In this document: positions 1 through 10,314 of the stretch, piece by piece
How the letters are laid out: each line of letters opens with the position of its first letter
Position numbering within the stretch: the stretch's first letter is position 1
DNA from: Candidatus Manganitrophaceae bacterium
Lineage (GTDB): Bacteria > Nitrospirota > Nitrospiria > SBBL01 > Manganitrophaceae
DNA: 64,000 nucleotides
NCBI GenBank assembly: GCA_016200325.1
Contig: JACQEZ010000014.1
Location: forward strand, 62,001 to 126,000
Direction: 5' to 3'
The notes under the pieces: model-generated
Databases searched by the model: none
What the model was told of the DNA's origin: nothing
The model's input: the letters and a program-made list of their open reading frames with translations, nothing else
Made by a program: the position numbers and the translations under genes

Positions 1-1142
1 TAGTCTGTAATAAAAACCGGTCCGGTCAGTCCCGGCTCGACCGTTATCTCAAAGAGGTCATTCAACTGTTTCGCGAGCGACGCAGTCGGTTTGACCGGCA
101 CTCCCGCCTTTTGCATGATCTCCGCCACCCGCTTTGGGTCGGAGAGCGCTGCCACGGAGACCTGGTGTTTCTCCGCGATGGCGTTAAGGTAAGCGAGCCG
201 TCGCCAAGGAGGGGTGAAATCAATCGGTTTCCCCTGATATTCAAACGTCAGCGTCCCCAAGACCTCGGTCGCCACCGTCGTAAAAAGTGTTTCGGTGAAC
301 GACATCAGGTCGCGATAGTCGGCATACGCCATGTAGAATTCGAGCATTGTGAATTCGGGGTTGTGGATCGTCGAGATTCCTTCGTTTCGAAAGTTGCGGT
401 TGATCTCATAGACCCGCTCGAACCCACCGACGATCAGCCGCTTCAAATAAAGCTCCGGCGCGATTCTCAGGTAGAGATCGACCCCCAGCGTGTTGTGATG
501 CGTAACAAATGGCCGGGCCGCCGCACCCCCCGGAATCGGATGCATCATCGGCGTCTCTACCTCCAAGAAGCCATGTTGGCTGAGAAACCGGCGGATTGAA
601 TCGATGATCTGGCCGCGGAGCGCAAAGACCCGCCGGACCTCCGGATTCGCGATCAGATCGACATAGCGCATCCGGTAACGGGTCTCGACATCGGTCAGCC
701 CATGCCATTTTTCCGGAAGGGGCCGAAGCGACTTGGAGAGGAGCGTTAACCGATCGGCTTGAAGGGTCAGCTCGTCTGTTTTCGTCCGGAAAAGGGGGCC
801 CTCCACGCCGATGTAATCGCCGATGTCGAGCTTCTCGAAAAGATCATACCCGGCCTCGCCGAGATGATCTTTCTTGAAGTAGACCTGAAGCCGACCGCTG
901 CCGTCTTGCAGGTGGGCGAAGGAGGCTTTTCCAAACCGCCGGAGCGAGACCATCCTTCCGGAGATCTTGTAGCGCACCGGCTGTGCTTCAAGCGCCTCTT
1001 TGGTCGCCGTCTGATATTTCTCGACGATTTCGGCGAGGGGTGTTTTCCCCTCAAAGCGGGCTCCATACGGATCGATTCCGGCGGCGCGTAGCGCGTCGAG
1101 CTTTTTGATCCGTTGAGCAATCTGGTCATTGACCTCTTCCAT
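1..1142 (-). CDS. lysS: Lysyl-tRNA synthetase (class II), C-terminus beyond window
   Basis: Charges tRNA-Lys with lysine in the cytoplasm. The reverse strand reads MEEVNDQIAQRIKKLDALRA from the ATG at 1142. An OB-fold anticodon-binding domain follows (VRYKISGRMVSLRRFGKASF), then the class II catalytic core with motif 2 (FRNEGISTIHNPEFTMLEFY). About 380 codons are visible of the roughly 490-500 usual for LysS, so the last part, with motif 3, lies outside. The sequence GAGGGGA just upstream is a good ribosome-binding site and supports this start. The gene has its own promoter and is transcribed away from the lipoprotein gene at 1312. The identity is clear from family motifs; only the truncation by the window limits it. 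Confidence 0.95.
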   Translation of the reverse strand, partial: MEEVNDQIAQRIKKLDALRAAGIDPYGARFEGKTPLAEIVEKYQTATKEALEAQPVRYKISGRMVSLRRFGKASFAHLQDGSGRLQVYFKKDHLGEAGYDLFEKLDIGDYIGVEGPLFRTKTDELTLQADRLTLLSKSLRPLPEKWHGLTDVETRYRMRYVDLIANPEVRRVFALRGQIIDSIRRFLSQHGFLEVETPMMHPIPGGAAARPFVTHHNTLGVDLYLRIAPELYLKRLIVGGFERVYEINRNFRNEGISTIHNPEFTMLEFYMAYADYRDLMSFTETLFTTVATEVLGTLTFEYQGKPIDFTPPWRRLAYLNAIAEKHQVSVAALSDPKRVAEIMQKAGVPVKPTASLAKQLNDLFEITVEPGLTGPVFITD

Positions 1143-1200
1143 CGGCTCCCCTCGTGACGAAGCATTCCCGGATGCCGGAGAATCCTTCAAAAATCAGATC

Positions 1201-1229
1201 ATTATAGAGGATTGACCGGAGGAGGTCAA
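1201..1229 (-). promoter_or_regulatory. Sigma70-type promoter of lysS
   Basis: On the minus strand TTGACC (1229-1224), a 17-base spacer and TATAAT (1206-1201) form a near-consensus promoter about 60 bases before the lysS ATG. A small hairpin (CCGG-CAT-CCGG with flanking ATTC/GAAT) lies in the leader. Confidence 0.7.
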
Positions 1230-1274
1230 GAATCGAGCGGGAATCCAAAGACCCGATCAATCGGCCTCTGTTTC

Positions 1275-1303
1275 TTGTCAAAAGGGGGATCGGCTGTTAC
1301 ACT
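1275..1303 (+). promoter_or_regulatory. Candidate promoter of the FN3/FG-GAP lipoprotein gene
   Basis: TTGTCA (1275-1280), 17 bases, TACACT (1298-1303). Transcription would begin about two bases before the ATG at 1312. If both the promoter and this start are right, the mRNA is leaderless or nearly so. TACACT recurs as a candidate -10 at 4534 and 63276. Confidence 0.4.
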
Positions 1304-1311
1304 CAGGTGGG

Positions 1312-3717
1312 ATGTGGAAGATAAACGATCAGACAGCCGGCATTCGACAGATTAGAGCCCTCCCTTTCATCCTGATCTCTCTCCTTCTGGCCGCTTGCGG
1401 CCATAGCCATCGGCACCACGATGCAGGCCTCCTGCCGGCGCCGACGGGGGTTATCCTCACCACGGCGAGCGGAGCGATCACGGTCGAGTGGACCCCGGTG
1501 CCGGGGGCGCTCTCTTACAATCTCTATTTCGCTACTGTCTCCGGCATCACCAAGGTGAATTATCAGACGCTCCCCCTCGGCGAGCGTCTGCCGGTGGCTG
1601 CAGGCCCCTTCACCCACACCGATCTCTCCGATGGAACGACCTATTATGTGGTCGTGACCGCGGTCAACGCGGCGGGGGAGAGTGCCGAGTCGGTTGAAGC
1701 GTCTGCCACACCACTTTCCACCGCCCTTCCTCTCGCTCCCACCGGTTTGAAAGCGACCCCGTCGGTCGGTCAAATCACATTGGAATGGAACTCCGTGACA
1801 GGGGCATCGAGCTATTTCGTCTACCGCGCGGAGAGGTCGGGAGTGAATCGAAACAATTGGAATACGATCGTCGGTGGCAGGCAGACCCAGGTTCTGGGAG
1901 GGGCGACGATCCGAATCGAAGCCGGTCTGACCAATGGAACGACTTATTACTTTGTCGTCACAGCGCAGAATAGCCTTGGACAAGGGGTCGAGTCGGCTCA
2001 GGTGTCGGCGACCCCCTTTGCCTCTGAGACAGTTCCAGCACCGCCCAGCAACCTGACCGCGGTGCCTGGAGATCAAAAAGTGACATTAAGTTGGGACAAC
2101 GCAGCCGGAGCATTGTCTACCAGTGCGTATATCCTTTATTGGAGAACGGCGGCAGGGGTGACCCCTGCCAATGGACAATCGATTCCTACTGTTTCCAGCC
2201 CTCATACCGAGACGGGTCTCACGAATGGACAGACGTATTATTATGTCGTCACGGCACGCAACGATCGGGGAGAGAGTCTCCCCTCATCAGAAATATCCGT
2301 GGTGCCGAATCCCACCCCTCCGCCAGCGGTGATCACATTGCCGCCGACCAATGTGATCCTCTCAGGTTCTGCAACACTAAACGGAAAAATCAACCCGAAC
2401 GGATTCGCCGTGACAGAGGCGTATTTCGAATATGGCGTGACAACCGCTTATGGAACGAAGGTTCCGATTGCCCAGCCCTTTGCGGCGGGAAACAATTTCA
2501 TCAATGTGAATCCGATCACCCTCAATGGGCTGACTCCGAATAACCCGTACCATTATCGAATCGTGGCGAAGAACGCGAATGGGACTGCGGAGGGGGCCGA
2601 TCAAGGTTTCGTGCTGCCGTTCCTCGGTCCGCCCTATGACTTCCCGGTGGGTGCGGGGACGAGTCCAAACGATATCGTCGTTGCCGATTTTAACGGAGAT
2701 GGAAAGATGGACCTGGCAACCGCCAATTTCGCAACCAACGACATCTCGATTCTTTTCGGGACCGGTGATTTCACGACGCCGACTCAGGCATTCGGTGCGG
2801 CGGTTCACTATACGGTCGGGGTTCATCCTCAATATATCGCCGCCGGAAAGTTTCACGGTGCCGGACAGCCGCCCGACCTGGTTGTCTCCAACAGCACCGA
2901 TGGAACGATCACCCTTTTATCGAACAACGGGGCCGGTGTTTTTTCGGCGACCTCGCTTCCTGTCTATAGCAATTTGGCCGATCAGGCAAAGACCTTCCCG
3001 GCGGGTCTGGTCGTCGCAGACTTGAATCACGATTCAAACCTGGATGTGGCCGTGGCGACCACGATCAATGGAAATGGGAAAGTGGTCATTTTGTTGGGAG
3101 ACGGATCGGGGGGATTCAGCGCTCCCTCCGCGTTCCCGGCCGGCATCAGTCCGACGGGAATTGTCGCGGGAGATTTCAATCAGGACGTCAATGGAAATCT
3201 CGACCTCGTCGTCACCAACCGTTTGCGGAACCAAGTCTCGCTCCTCCTGGGTGCCGGTGACGGGACCTTCGGCGCGCCGGCTCCTTCTGACATCGGAGAT
3301 GACCCGAGCCGAACGTATGATCCGATCGGATTGGTGGCCGGGGATTTTAACGGCGATCATTTTCTCGATTTGGCCGTTGCGGACAATGCGACCAGCACCG
3401 TTTCAATCTTGATGAATAATGCGACAGGCGGGTTCGGCGTGCCGACGATATTGGTCGTCGGCTTACAGCCGTATGCCGTCGGACTGGCCGATTTTACCGG
3501 AGACGGCAATCTTGATTTGATTGTTCCCAACTTCCGCGACAATTCGGCCACGGTTTATTTGGGAAGCGGCACCGATCTGTTCGGGCCGGCTTTCCTTAGC
3601 CTCGTCGGACAGAATCCGGTTGCTGTGGCGACGGGCGATTTTAACGGAGATGGCAAGCTCGATCTTGTGGTGGTGAACCGAAGTGCCAACTCCGTCACCG
3701 TTCTTCTCGGACAATAG
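1312..3717 (+). CDS. Lipoprotein with fibronectin type III and FG-GAP/VCBS repeats
   Basis: A predicted exported lipoprotein of 801 residues. After a hydrophobic segment there is a lipobox (LLLAAC, cysteine near residue 29) followed by a His-rich stretch. Residues about 42-135, 140-240 and 243-335 form three fibronectin type III-like domains with the recurring phrase NGTTYY(F/V)VVTA. A fourth beta domain follows. From about residue 440 to the end there are FG-GAP/VCBS repeats with Asp-rich calcium-loop motifs such as DFNGDGKMDLA and DFTGDGNLDLI, which usually build an integrin-like beta-propeller. A role in surface binding or adhesion is the usual reading for this architecture, but no ligand can be named. 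It resembles the lipoprotein at 59778-61256 in its C-terminal half. No other in-frame ATG lies before the lipobox. Confidence 0.8.
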   Translation: MWKINDQTAGIRQIRALPFILISLLLAACGHSHRHHDAGLLPAPTGVILTTASGAITVEWTPVPGALSYNLYFATVSGITKVNYQTLPLGERLPVAAGPFTHTDLSDGTTYYVVVTAVNAAGESAESVEASATPLSTALPLAPTGLKATPSVGQITLEWNSVTGASSYFVYRAERSGVNRNNWNTIVGGRQTQVLGGATIRIEAGLTNGTTYYFVVTAQNSLGQGVESAQVSATPFASETVPAPPSNLTAVPGDQKVTLSWDNAAGALSTSAYILYWRTAAGVTPANGQSIPTVSSPHTETGLTNGQTYYYVVTARNDRGESLPSSEISVVPNPTPPPAVITLPPTNVILSGSATLNGKINPNGFAVTEAYFEYGVTTAYGTKVPIAQPFAAGNNFINVNPITLNGLTPNNPYHYRIVAKNANGTAEGADQGFVLPFLGPPYDFPVGAGTSPNDIVVADFNGDGKMDLATANFATNDISILFGTGDFTTPTQAFGAAVHYTVGVHPQYIAAGKFHGAGQPPDLVVSNSTDGTITLLSNNGAGVFSATSLPVYSNLADQAKTFPAGLVVADLNHDSNLDVAVATTINGNGKVVILLGDGSGGFSAPSAFPAGISPTGIVAGDFNQDVNGNLDLVVTNRLRNQVSLLLGAGDGTFGAPAPSDIGDDPSRTYDPIGLVAGDFNGDHFLDLAVADNATSTVSILMNNATGGFGVPTILVVGLQPYAVGLADFTGDGNLDLIVPNFRDNSATVYLGSGTDLFGPAFLSLVGQNPVAVATGDFNGDGKLDLVVVNRSANSVTVLLGQ

Positions 3718-4086
3718 GGCCGTCGCCTGTTCGGAGGAAAGGTCGTTTATCCGTCTGGGACAGCCCTTCATTCAGTTCAATCGTTTCCTTGTATTCAAGG
3801 GAACATGGTGATAAAATAACTCCCGTCACTATTTTTCTACATGCGGATCTCTTCATTCCGGGAGGACCTGTTTATCCGGCCCTGAACGGTCCGGATGGTT
3901 CTGGAGCGATATATGCGGGTGAAGCATTCTTATAGAACAGCCGATCACCCCTTCAATCAATTGACCCTTCTTTCAATCTCCTTTTCTTCGACAGGCACCA
4001 CATGAAAAATCGGACCGATGTAAGTATCGACCTCCCGGCGGGAGGGGGCTGTCTCATGAACAAGGAGATGAAAGGAGGAAGACCGA
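3718..4086 (+). other. Intergenic region with stem-loops
   Basis: No gene is visible. A 9-bp hairpin (3782-3790 paired with 3795-3803, loop TATT, one G-T pair) lies 65 bases after the lipoprotein stop and may end transcription, although it lacks a T-tract. A short CCTCCC/GGGAGG hairpin lies at 4031-4045, ahead of the receiver gene. Confidence 0.4.
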
Positions 4087-4461
4087 TTGTCTAAAAAGAT
4101 TTTAGTCGTTGATGACAATCAAGACACCATTCAAATCTTAACGGCGGTTCTCCGGCGAGGCGGATATATCGTAATTGCCGCGCGGGATGGGATGGAGGCG
4201 GTAGAGAAAGTTCAAGAGGAGATGCCGGAGCTGATTCTCTCCGACATTATGATGCCGAAGCTCGATGGATTCGGCGTCATACAAGCATTGAAGGCTGAGC
4301 CGAAATATCGGAAGATTCCCATTCTCATCATCTCCGCCAAAGTTGATCCGGCCTCCAAGGCCCGGGGGATTGAACTGGGGGCGGAGGACTACATCATCAA
4401 ACCGATTAATCCGGGAGAGGTGTTGCGAAAGATCAAAGAGCACTTGCCGGAGACAGCCTGA
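4087..4461 (+). CDS. Single-domain response regulator (CheY-like receiver)
   Basis: A 124-residue stand-alone receiver domain. The acidic pair is in ILVVDDN (D9, D10), the phospho-acceptor is D53 in LILSDIMMPK, and the conserved lysine is in DYIIKP. There is no output domain, so it acts by protein contact or in a phosphorelay. The start is TTG, preceded by AAAGGAGG at 4071-4078 with good spacing. No histidine kinase gene is adjacent. A separate promoter appears to lie between this gene and mpl, so the two need not be co-transcribed. Confidence 0.9.
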   Translation: MSKKILVVDDNQDTIQILTAVLRRGGYIVIAARDGMEAVEKVQEEMPELILSDIMMPKLDGFGVIQALKAEPKYRKIPILIISAKVDPASKARGIELGAEDYIIKPINPGEVLRKIKEHLPETA

Positions 4462-4510
4462 TTTTGATCGCACGACATCGGCTTTTGACCGCCTCATTTC
4501 TGTAAGCTTC

Positions 4511-4539
4511 TTGCTAAAACCCAAAGAGCCTGCTACACT
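4511..4539 (+). promoter_or_regulatory. Candidate sigma70 promoter of the mpl operon
   Basis: TTGCTA (4511-4516), 17-base spacer, TACACT (4534-4539), about 30 bases before the TTG start of mpl. Confidence 0.5.
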
Positions 4540-4570
4540 CGCATCGTCCTGATGGGATTGAGGAGACTCC

Positions 4571-5983
<1,413 letters not shown>

Positions 5984-6079
5984 TGGGTTTTTATCGGCGC
6001 CGACGGGCATGGAGGAGAGCATTTTTAAGAAATCATCTCGAAGCTATCTCATGGATGAGGAGGACCGACGCAGTCGACG

Positions 6080-7198
6080 ATGAGCCAGATTGCTGAGAAG
6101 ATGCAGGAGGGGGTTGCCTCCGGGGTCTTCCCAGGAGGGGTCCTGCTGATCCATCATCAGGGGCAGATCTGCTTCCATGAGGCATTTGGATCGGCCTCCC
6201 TTCTTCCCAATCAGATCCCGATGACCTGTGACACCCTCTTCGACCTGGCCTCCCTCACCAAGCCGCTTGCCACCGCGGCCGCGGTTCTTTTATTAATTCA
6301 AAACAAATCGCTTACGCTCACCGATCCTCTCTCCAAGTTTTTTCCCGAATTCGCTGAAGGGACCAAGCAGGAGATCACCCTTTATCATCTTCTCAATCAC
6401 AGCGCCGGTCTGCCAAATTGGAAGCCTTACTATCAGGAGATCGTCGAGCGGGAAGAAAAAGAGCCGGGGTTTTTGGGCTCCCCCTCCGCAAAACGCCTCG
6501 TCTGTCAGCGGATGCGTGAGGAGCCGCTGATCGCCGCGCCGGGTCGCCAGAGCCTCTACAGCGATCTTGGATTTATTCTCCTGGGCGAGGTGGTGGAGGC
6601 GGTCGCGACCGAGCCGCTTCACCGCTTCTGTTATCGGCAGCTCTTCTCTGAGCTTCATTGTAAGGAGACTTTCTTTATCCGCATCGGCCGCCGACCGCAG
6701 GCCTACCGAGGCCGTCTCTTTGCCGCGACCGAAGAGTGTGCCTGGCGGGGAAAGGTGATCCGAGGGTGGGTCGATGACGACAATGCCTATGCAATGGGGG
6801 GCGTGGCGGGCCATGCCGGGCTCTTCTCCACGGCATGGGAGGTCTATCGGCTGGTTCGGCTCTGGCTCGACTCCATTGCGGGAGAAGGGTTGCTCGATCC
6901 GACCCTGGCCGCTCTTTTTACCACCCTGCAGAAAGGGAACGATGTCCCGGTCGGCTCTTCTTGGGGGCTTGGTTGGGACACGCCGTCACATCCAGGCTCT
7001 TCGTCCGGCCATCATTTCTCCGCCCTCAGCTTCGGTCACCTCGGATTTACGGGGACGTCGATCTGGGTCGATCGGAAAAAAGATCTGGTCGTTATTCTTC
7101 TGACCAATCGGATTCATCCCACCCGCGAAAATCAAAAGATCCGCACCTTTCGCCCCGAGCTGCATGATCTGATCTTTCAAGAGGTCGTCGGTGTCTAA
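6080..7198 (+). CDS. Beta-lactamase-fold serine hydrolase (class C/EstB-like)
   Basis: A 372-residue member of the serine beta-lactamase-like (COG1680) family. The catalytic motif SLTK appears in DLASLTKPLATA (Ser near residue 58). The second motif is YSDLGF, with Asp where many members have Asn. A third motif, HLGFTGT, sits near residue 315. No clear signal peptide is seen, so the protein may be cytoplasmic. Its stop overlaps the GTG start of ldcA by 8 bases and it follows mpl, so a role in handling muropeptides is plausible. Family members also act as esterases or D-amino-acid peptidases, so the substrate is unknown. The ATG at 6080 has only a distant GAGGAGGA as ribosome-binding site. Confidence 0.85.
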   Translation: MSQIAEKMQEGVASGVFPGGVLLIHHQGQICFHEAFGSASLLPNQIPMTCDTLFDLASLTKPLATAAAVLLLIQNKSLTLTDPLSKFFPEFAEGTKQEITLYHLLNHSAGLPNWKPYYQEIVEREEKEPGFLGSPSAKRLVCQRMREEPLIAAPGRQSLYSDLGFILLGEVVEAVATEPLHRFCYRQLFSELHCKETFFIRIGRRPQAYRGRLFAATEECAWRGKVIRGWVDDDNAYAMGGVAGHAGLFSTAWEVYRLVRLWLDSIAGEGLLDPTLAALFTTLQKGNDVPVGSSWGLGWDTPSHPGSSSGHHFSALSFGHLGFTGTSIWVDRKKDLVVILLTNRIHPTRENQKIRTFRPELHDLIFQEVVGV

Positions 7199-8111
7199 AA
7201 GGACCGGCCGGAAAGAAATCATCAAGCCAAAGAGGCTGTCACCGGGGGACACCCTCGGCATCGTGGCCCCTGCGGGGCAGGTCGATTCAGCCGCGCTTCA
7301 TCGAGGCGTGCTCCGGCTGGAGCAGCTCGGATTCAAAGTGGTTCTGGGACGGCATGTGGAAAAGGCGCATCGCTATTTTGCCGGAACGGACCGGGAGCGG
7401 GCGGACGATCTCCAATCGATGTTCGAGAGCGGCGTCGATGCGATCGTCTGCGCGCGGGGCGGCTCCGGCGCCGCGCGCATTCTCCCGTTTCTCTCTCCCG
7501 AACGGATTGCCCGGCACCCCAAAATCTTGGTTGGCTGCAGCGATATTACGACCCTCCTCCTCTACTTCTCCCGTTCGTTCGGTTGGGCGGTTTTCCATGG
7601 CCCCATGGTGGCGACGCAGTTCGGGAAAGAATCGAATCGGCTATCGGAAGAAAATTTCGTCCGGATTCTCGGCGGAGAGAAGGTCGAAATGGTCTTTCCT
7701 CAGGTCGAGATTCTGCGGCCCGGAACGGCGGAAGGGGTCTTGATCGGCGGTTGTCTGACGTTGATTTGTACCTCGATCGGAACCGCTTATGAAATCGAGA
7801 CCGACGGGAAAATTGTCTTCATTGAAGATACCGACGAAGCCCCGTATCGGATTGATCGGATGCTCTCTCACCTAAAGGGACTCGGAAAATTCGATCGGGT
7901 GAAGGGGATTGTCTTCGGTCAAATGCCGCGCTGCCAGCCGGAGCGCCTTCCAGAGATCATCTTGGAGATCTTAGAGGAATTCTCTTTCCCTATTTTCTTC
8001 GGTTTTCCCTCGGGACATGGGGATGCGCTGGCCACCCTTCCTTTCGGCATCCACGCTCGGATCGACAGCGCCACCGCCTCGATGAGGATAGAGGAATCGG
8101 CGGTGTGTTAA
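7191..8111 (+). CDS. ldcA: LD-carboxypeptidase (peptidase S66)
   Basis: Removes the terminal D-Ala from murein tetrapeptide, giving the tripeptide that Mpl re-uses. The 306-residue protein has the S66 nucleophile in GCSDITTLL (S117), an acidic segment FIEDTDEAPYRIDRML that should hold the catalytic Glu, and a late His in GFPSGHGDALATLPFG (H276). The start is GTG at 7191, within the last codons of the hydrolase gene, which implies translational coupling. Gene order mpl-hydrolase-ldcA supports murein recycling. Confidence 0.92.
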   Translation: MSKRTGRKEIIKPKRLSPGDTLGIVAPAGQVDSAALHRGVLRLEQLGFKVVLGRHVEKAHRYFAGTDRERADDLQSMFESGVDAIVCARGGSGAARILPFLSPERIARHPKILVGCSDITTLLLYFSRSFGWAVFHGPMVATQFGKESNRLSEENFVRILGGEKVEMVFPQVEILRPGTAEGVLIGGCLTLICTSIGTAYEIETDGKIVFIEDTDEAPYRIDRMLSHLKGLGKFDRVKGIVFGQMPRCQPERLPEIILEILEEFSFPIFFGFPSGHGDALATLPFGIHARIDSATASMRIEESAVC

Positions 8112-8417
8112 CGATCCGTATGTAAGATTTACAACTGGCCTTTTCCCCCTTCCATTGCTGTGAAAAAATTACCCGAACTAACCTCTCCTCCTTGCTTTTT
8201 TTCCATCTGATTTCGGCTGCATCACGAAGTTCCGGTAGCGTTTCATAAAAACTGCATTTTTTTTCATTTCCTAACCGCAGGGACCTCTTTTTCTGTCTAA
8301 TTCGCATCTTTCGCGAGGGCATGGAACTTGCTGTTTTAGTCAAGCAAAATTGGGGGAAAGAGGAGGCGCCGCTTCCTCTTGTTATTAAAGACAATCTAAT
8401 CGGAGTTGAGGTCGATT
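8112..8417 (+). other. Intergenic region with a hairpin
   Basis: No gene seen. It is T-rich in places. A hairpin of 7 bp (AAGAGGA at 8358-8364 with TCCTCTT at 8374-8380) lies about 40 bases before the zinc-ribbon gene. It has no T-tract. Confidence 0.35.
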
Positions 8418-8585
8418 ATGAAATGTCCAAGATGCTCAGGATCGATGGTTCACGAAAACTTCTACGGCTTGGAAGATGAATACGCCTGGTTCTATCCAGG
8501 CTGGAGATGTGTTTATTGCGGTGAAATTGTCGACAAAGTTATTATGTCGAACCGAAAATCGGCCGGTCGCCATCGGAGCCGATAG
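8418..8585 (+). CDS. Small zinc-ribbon protein (two CxxC pairs)
   Basis: A 55-residue open frame starting MKCPRCSGSMVHENFYGLED and ending in a basic tail (NRKSAGRHRSR). It contains CPRC near the start and CVYC about 30 residues later, set after WFYPGWR. This is the layout of a treble-clef or zinc-ribbon knuckle. I recall very similar short proteins (CPRC.G.M ... GWRC..CG ... DPV...NR) as common singletons in Nitrospira-type genomes. Their function is not known to me; an RNA or protein adaptor is possible. A GAGG sequence 6 bases before the ATG can serve as ribosome-binding site. Confidence 0.65.
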   Translation: MKCPRCSGSMVHENFYGLEDEYAWFYPGWRCVYCGEIVDKVIMSNRKSAGRHRSR

Positions 8586-9263
8586 TCTTTCTCCGGTTAT
8601 CGTAGAGCCTCGCCGTCTTAGTGAGCAAAAGCGAGTTCTCTTGAGACGGTGCTTGGGCGGCTGCTTTGTAATCAGGACGGTGTCCGCCCGGGTTCAATTG
8701 CCATATGAATTTCTCCGCAAAGGAATGGTTCTTTCCTCTGCGGCTAAAAAAATAAGGAATGACCTCTCCACAATGTGAGGTGAAAGCGCGGTCAATTTTG
8801 ACCGATATCGAATTGCTCCCCATTCCGGCAGTGCGATGCTATCTCCGGTGGCACATGTCGCAATGCTCGACTTAATTTTGAGTCATTCGCCGCGCTCTGA
8901 TGATAACCGCCATTGGAAACCGCTGTCTTAAATTAGGTCGAGCACCGAGAAATGGAACTTGCTGACCCAGAGGTTTTAGAGACAAGGAGGGGTGCCCTCT
9001 CCGCCCATGCACAGGACGACATGAACCAAGAAAAGCATGCTTGGTATATACCGGAGATCGCCAACTTCGGAATCGGCGTTCATGGCGGTTGGATGAAATC
9101 AAAATGCCGACAGCGGCGAAGGTTTCGGAGGAGCCCATCTTCGGCAAGAATATCGACAATGCCATCGTCCGCGCCGGCCTGCCTCCGATTTCGACGAACA
9201 ATTATCAGGTTCGAGGCGGTCTGACATTTCTGTTCCATTAAATAACCTTTAAAGGAGACACAA
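8586..9263 (+). other. Gene-poor region with a possible gene remnant
   Basis: No convincing intact gene in about 680 bases. Two adjacent frames between about 9035 and 9241 read NFGIGVHGGWMKSK and then, after a -1 shift near 9101, MPTAAKVSEEPIFGKNIDNA and onward to NNYQVRGGLTFLFH and a stop. The last segment has the alternating pattern and aromatic end of an outer-membrane beta-barrel strand, so this may be the decayed 3' end of a porin-like gene. The call is weak. Confidence 0.25.
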
Positions 9264-9671
9264 ATGAACAAAACACTCAGTAAAACGCTGGTTCTGGTTC
9301 TATTGATAGGAGTGATGGCCGGTTGTGCCTCTTGGCGGGATAACCACAGCCAGAATACGCCGACCGATCGAGGTGCCAGCACCCCTTCGCGAAGCGACGA
9401 TGCTGCGCTGACGGCGAAGGTCAAGGCAAAGCTTCTGTCAGATGACGCGCTGAATGCAATGAAGATCGACGTCGACACGCAGAGCGGTGTCGTTTTCCTG
9501 AGTGGCGTGGTGGATACGGCCGACCAGAAACAAAAGGCGATTGGAATTGCTAAGAATACCGAGGGGGTCCGCCGTGTGGAGGACAACCTAAAAGTCGGTA
9601 AGTTTGAGGGCTCGTCGTCCAGAAAACCGGGGAAAGCACTTCCCGTGCACTTTCTCGAAGATGTCGGATAA
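9264..9671 (+). CDS. Single-BON-domain lipoprotein
   Basis: A 135-residue envelope lipoprotein with lipobox VMAGC near residue 20. One BON domain spans about residues 47-112 (DDAALTAKVKAKLLSDDALN ... VVFLSGVVDT ... RRVEDNLKV). BON domains bind phospholipid or stabilise the envelope, as in OsmY-like stress proteins. AAAGGAGA precedes the ATG. A related two-BON protein follows 110 bases downstream. Confidence 0.88.
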   Translation: MNKTLSKTLVLVLLIGVMAGCASWRDNHSQNTPTDRGASTPSRSDDAALTAKVKAKLLSDDALNAMKIDVDTQSGVVFLSGVVDTADQKQKAIGIAKNTEGVRRVEDNLKVGKFEGSSSRKPGKALPVHFLEDVG

Positions 9672-9678
9672 ACGGATC

Positions 9679-9716
9679 GGCTGGAGCGGCGACCTCCCGA
9701 AGCCGCCGCTCCAGCC
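9679..9716 (+). terminator. Strong hairpin after the BON gene
   Basis: A perfect 13-bp GC-rich stem (GGCTGGAGCGGCG at 9679-9691 with its complement at 9704-9716) and a 12-base loop start 8 bases after the stop codon. There is no T-tract, so it may be an mRNA-stabilising element rather than a true intrinsic terminator. Confidence 0.5.
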
Positions 9717-9780
9717 ATCAGTAACTCAGCAGGCGCTTTGCATCGATTAATTGGCCATGGGCCATGGATAGATCAATAAG

Positions 9781-10314
9781 ATGAAACAGATTCGTTATTT
9801 GTTCTTTGTAGTTTTACTGATCGTAGGGGTGGCCGGATGCGCATCCCATCAGAAGAGTGTCGCCCCGGAGACGATCGATGACGCCGCGATCTCGGCCCGG
9901 ATCCGTGCAAATTTAGCAGGCGATACAACCCTTCATCTCTTCCGGATCAACGTCGATACACGCCAGGGGGTCGTCACCCTCAGCGGGGCTGTGCCGACTG
10001 AGGAGCGAAAGAAAAGGGCGTCGGAAATCGCCGCCCAGGTGGTCGGCGTCCGGGGTGTTGAAAATCTTTTGGAAATTGCGCAGACCCGAAGGGTGGATCG
10101 CTTTGAAGATGCGGTCATCGCCTCCAAAATTACATCGGGTCTGATTCAGAACCCAATGACTCATGCGCTGGCGATCGATGTAGAATCTAAGAAAGGGATC
10201 GTCAGACTGAACGGCCGTGTTCAGAATCCAAGAGAAAAAAGCGAAGCGGAACGGATCGCTTGGAGCACGGCAGGGGTCGTCTCCGTAGAGAATCAACTCG
10301 AAGTCCTTCAATAG
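9781..10314 (+). CDS. Two-BON-domain lipoprotein
   Basis: A 177-residue protein with signal sequence and lipobox VAGC near residue 20. Two BON domains cover about residues 33-100 (DDAAISARIRANLAGDTTLH ... VVTLSGAVPTEERKKRA) and 108-176 (FEDAVIASKITSGLIQNPMT ... IVRLNGRVQNPREKSEAERI). The two-domain layout is that of OsmY/DolP envelope proteins. The ribosome-binding site is poor. It may be a paralogue of the preceding gene. Confidence 0.88.
   Translation: MKQIRYLFFVVLLIVGVAGCASHQKSVAPETIDDAAISARIRANLAGDTTLHLFRINVDTRQGVVTLSGAVPTEERKKRASEIAAQVVGVRGVENLLEIAQTRRVDRFEDAVIASKITSGLIQNPMTHALAIDVESKKGIVRLNGRVQNPREKSEAERIAWSTAGVVSVENQLEVLQ

Noticed and set aside
1-1165. Plus-strand and other-frame readings across the lysS region
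   Set aside because: They are shadows; only the minus-strand frame from 1142 gives class II synthetase motifs.
8476-8778. 100-residue plus-strand frame after the zinc-ribbon start
   Set aside because: Overlaps the zinc-ribbon gene in another frame, has no domain and no ribosome-binding site.
9080-9718. 212-residue minus-strand frame over the first BON gene
   Set aside because: Shadow of the BON gene, Arg/Ser-rich with no domain; the plus-strand gene has a lipobox and ribosome-binding site.
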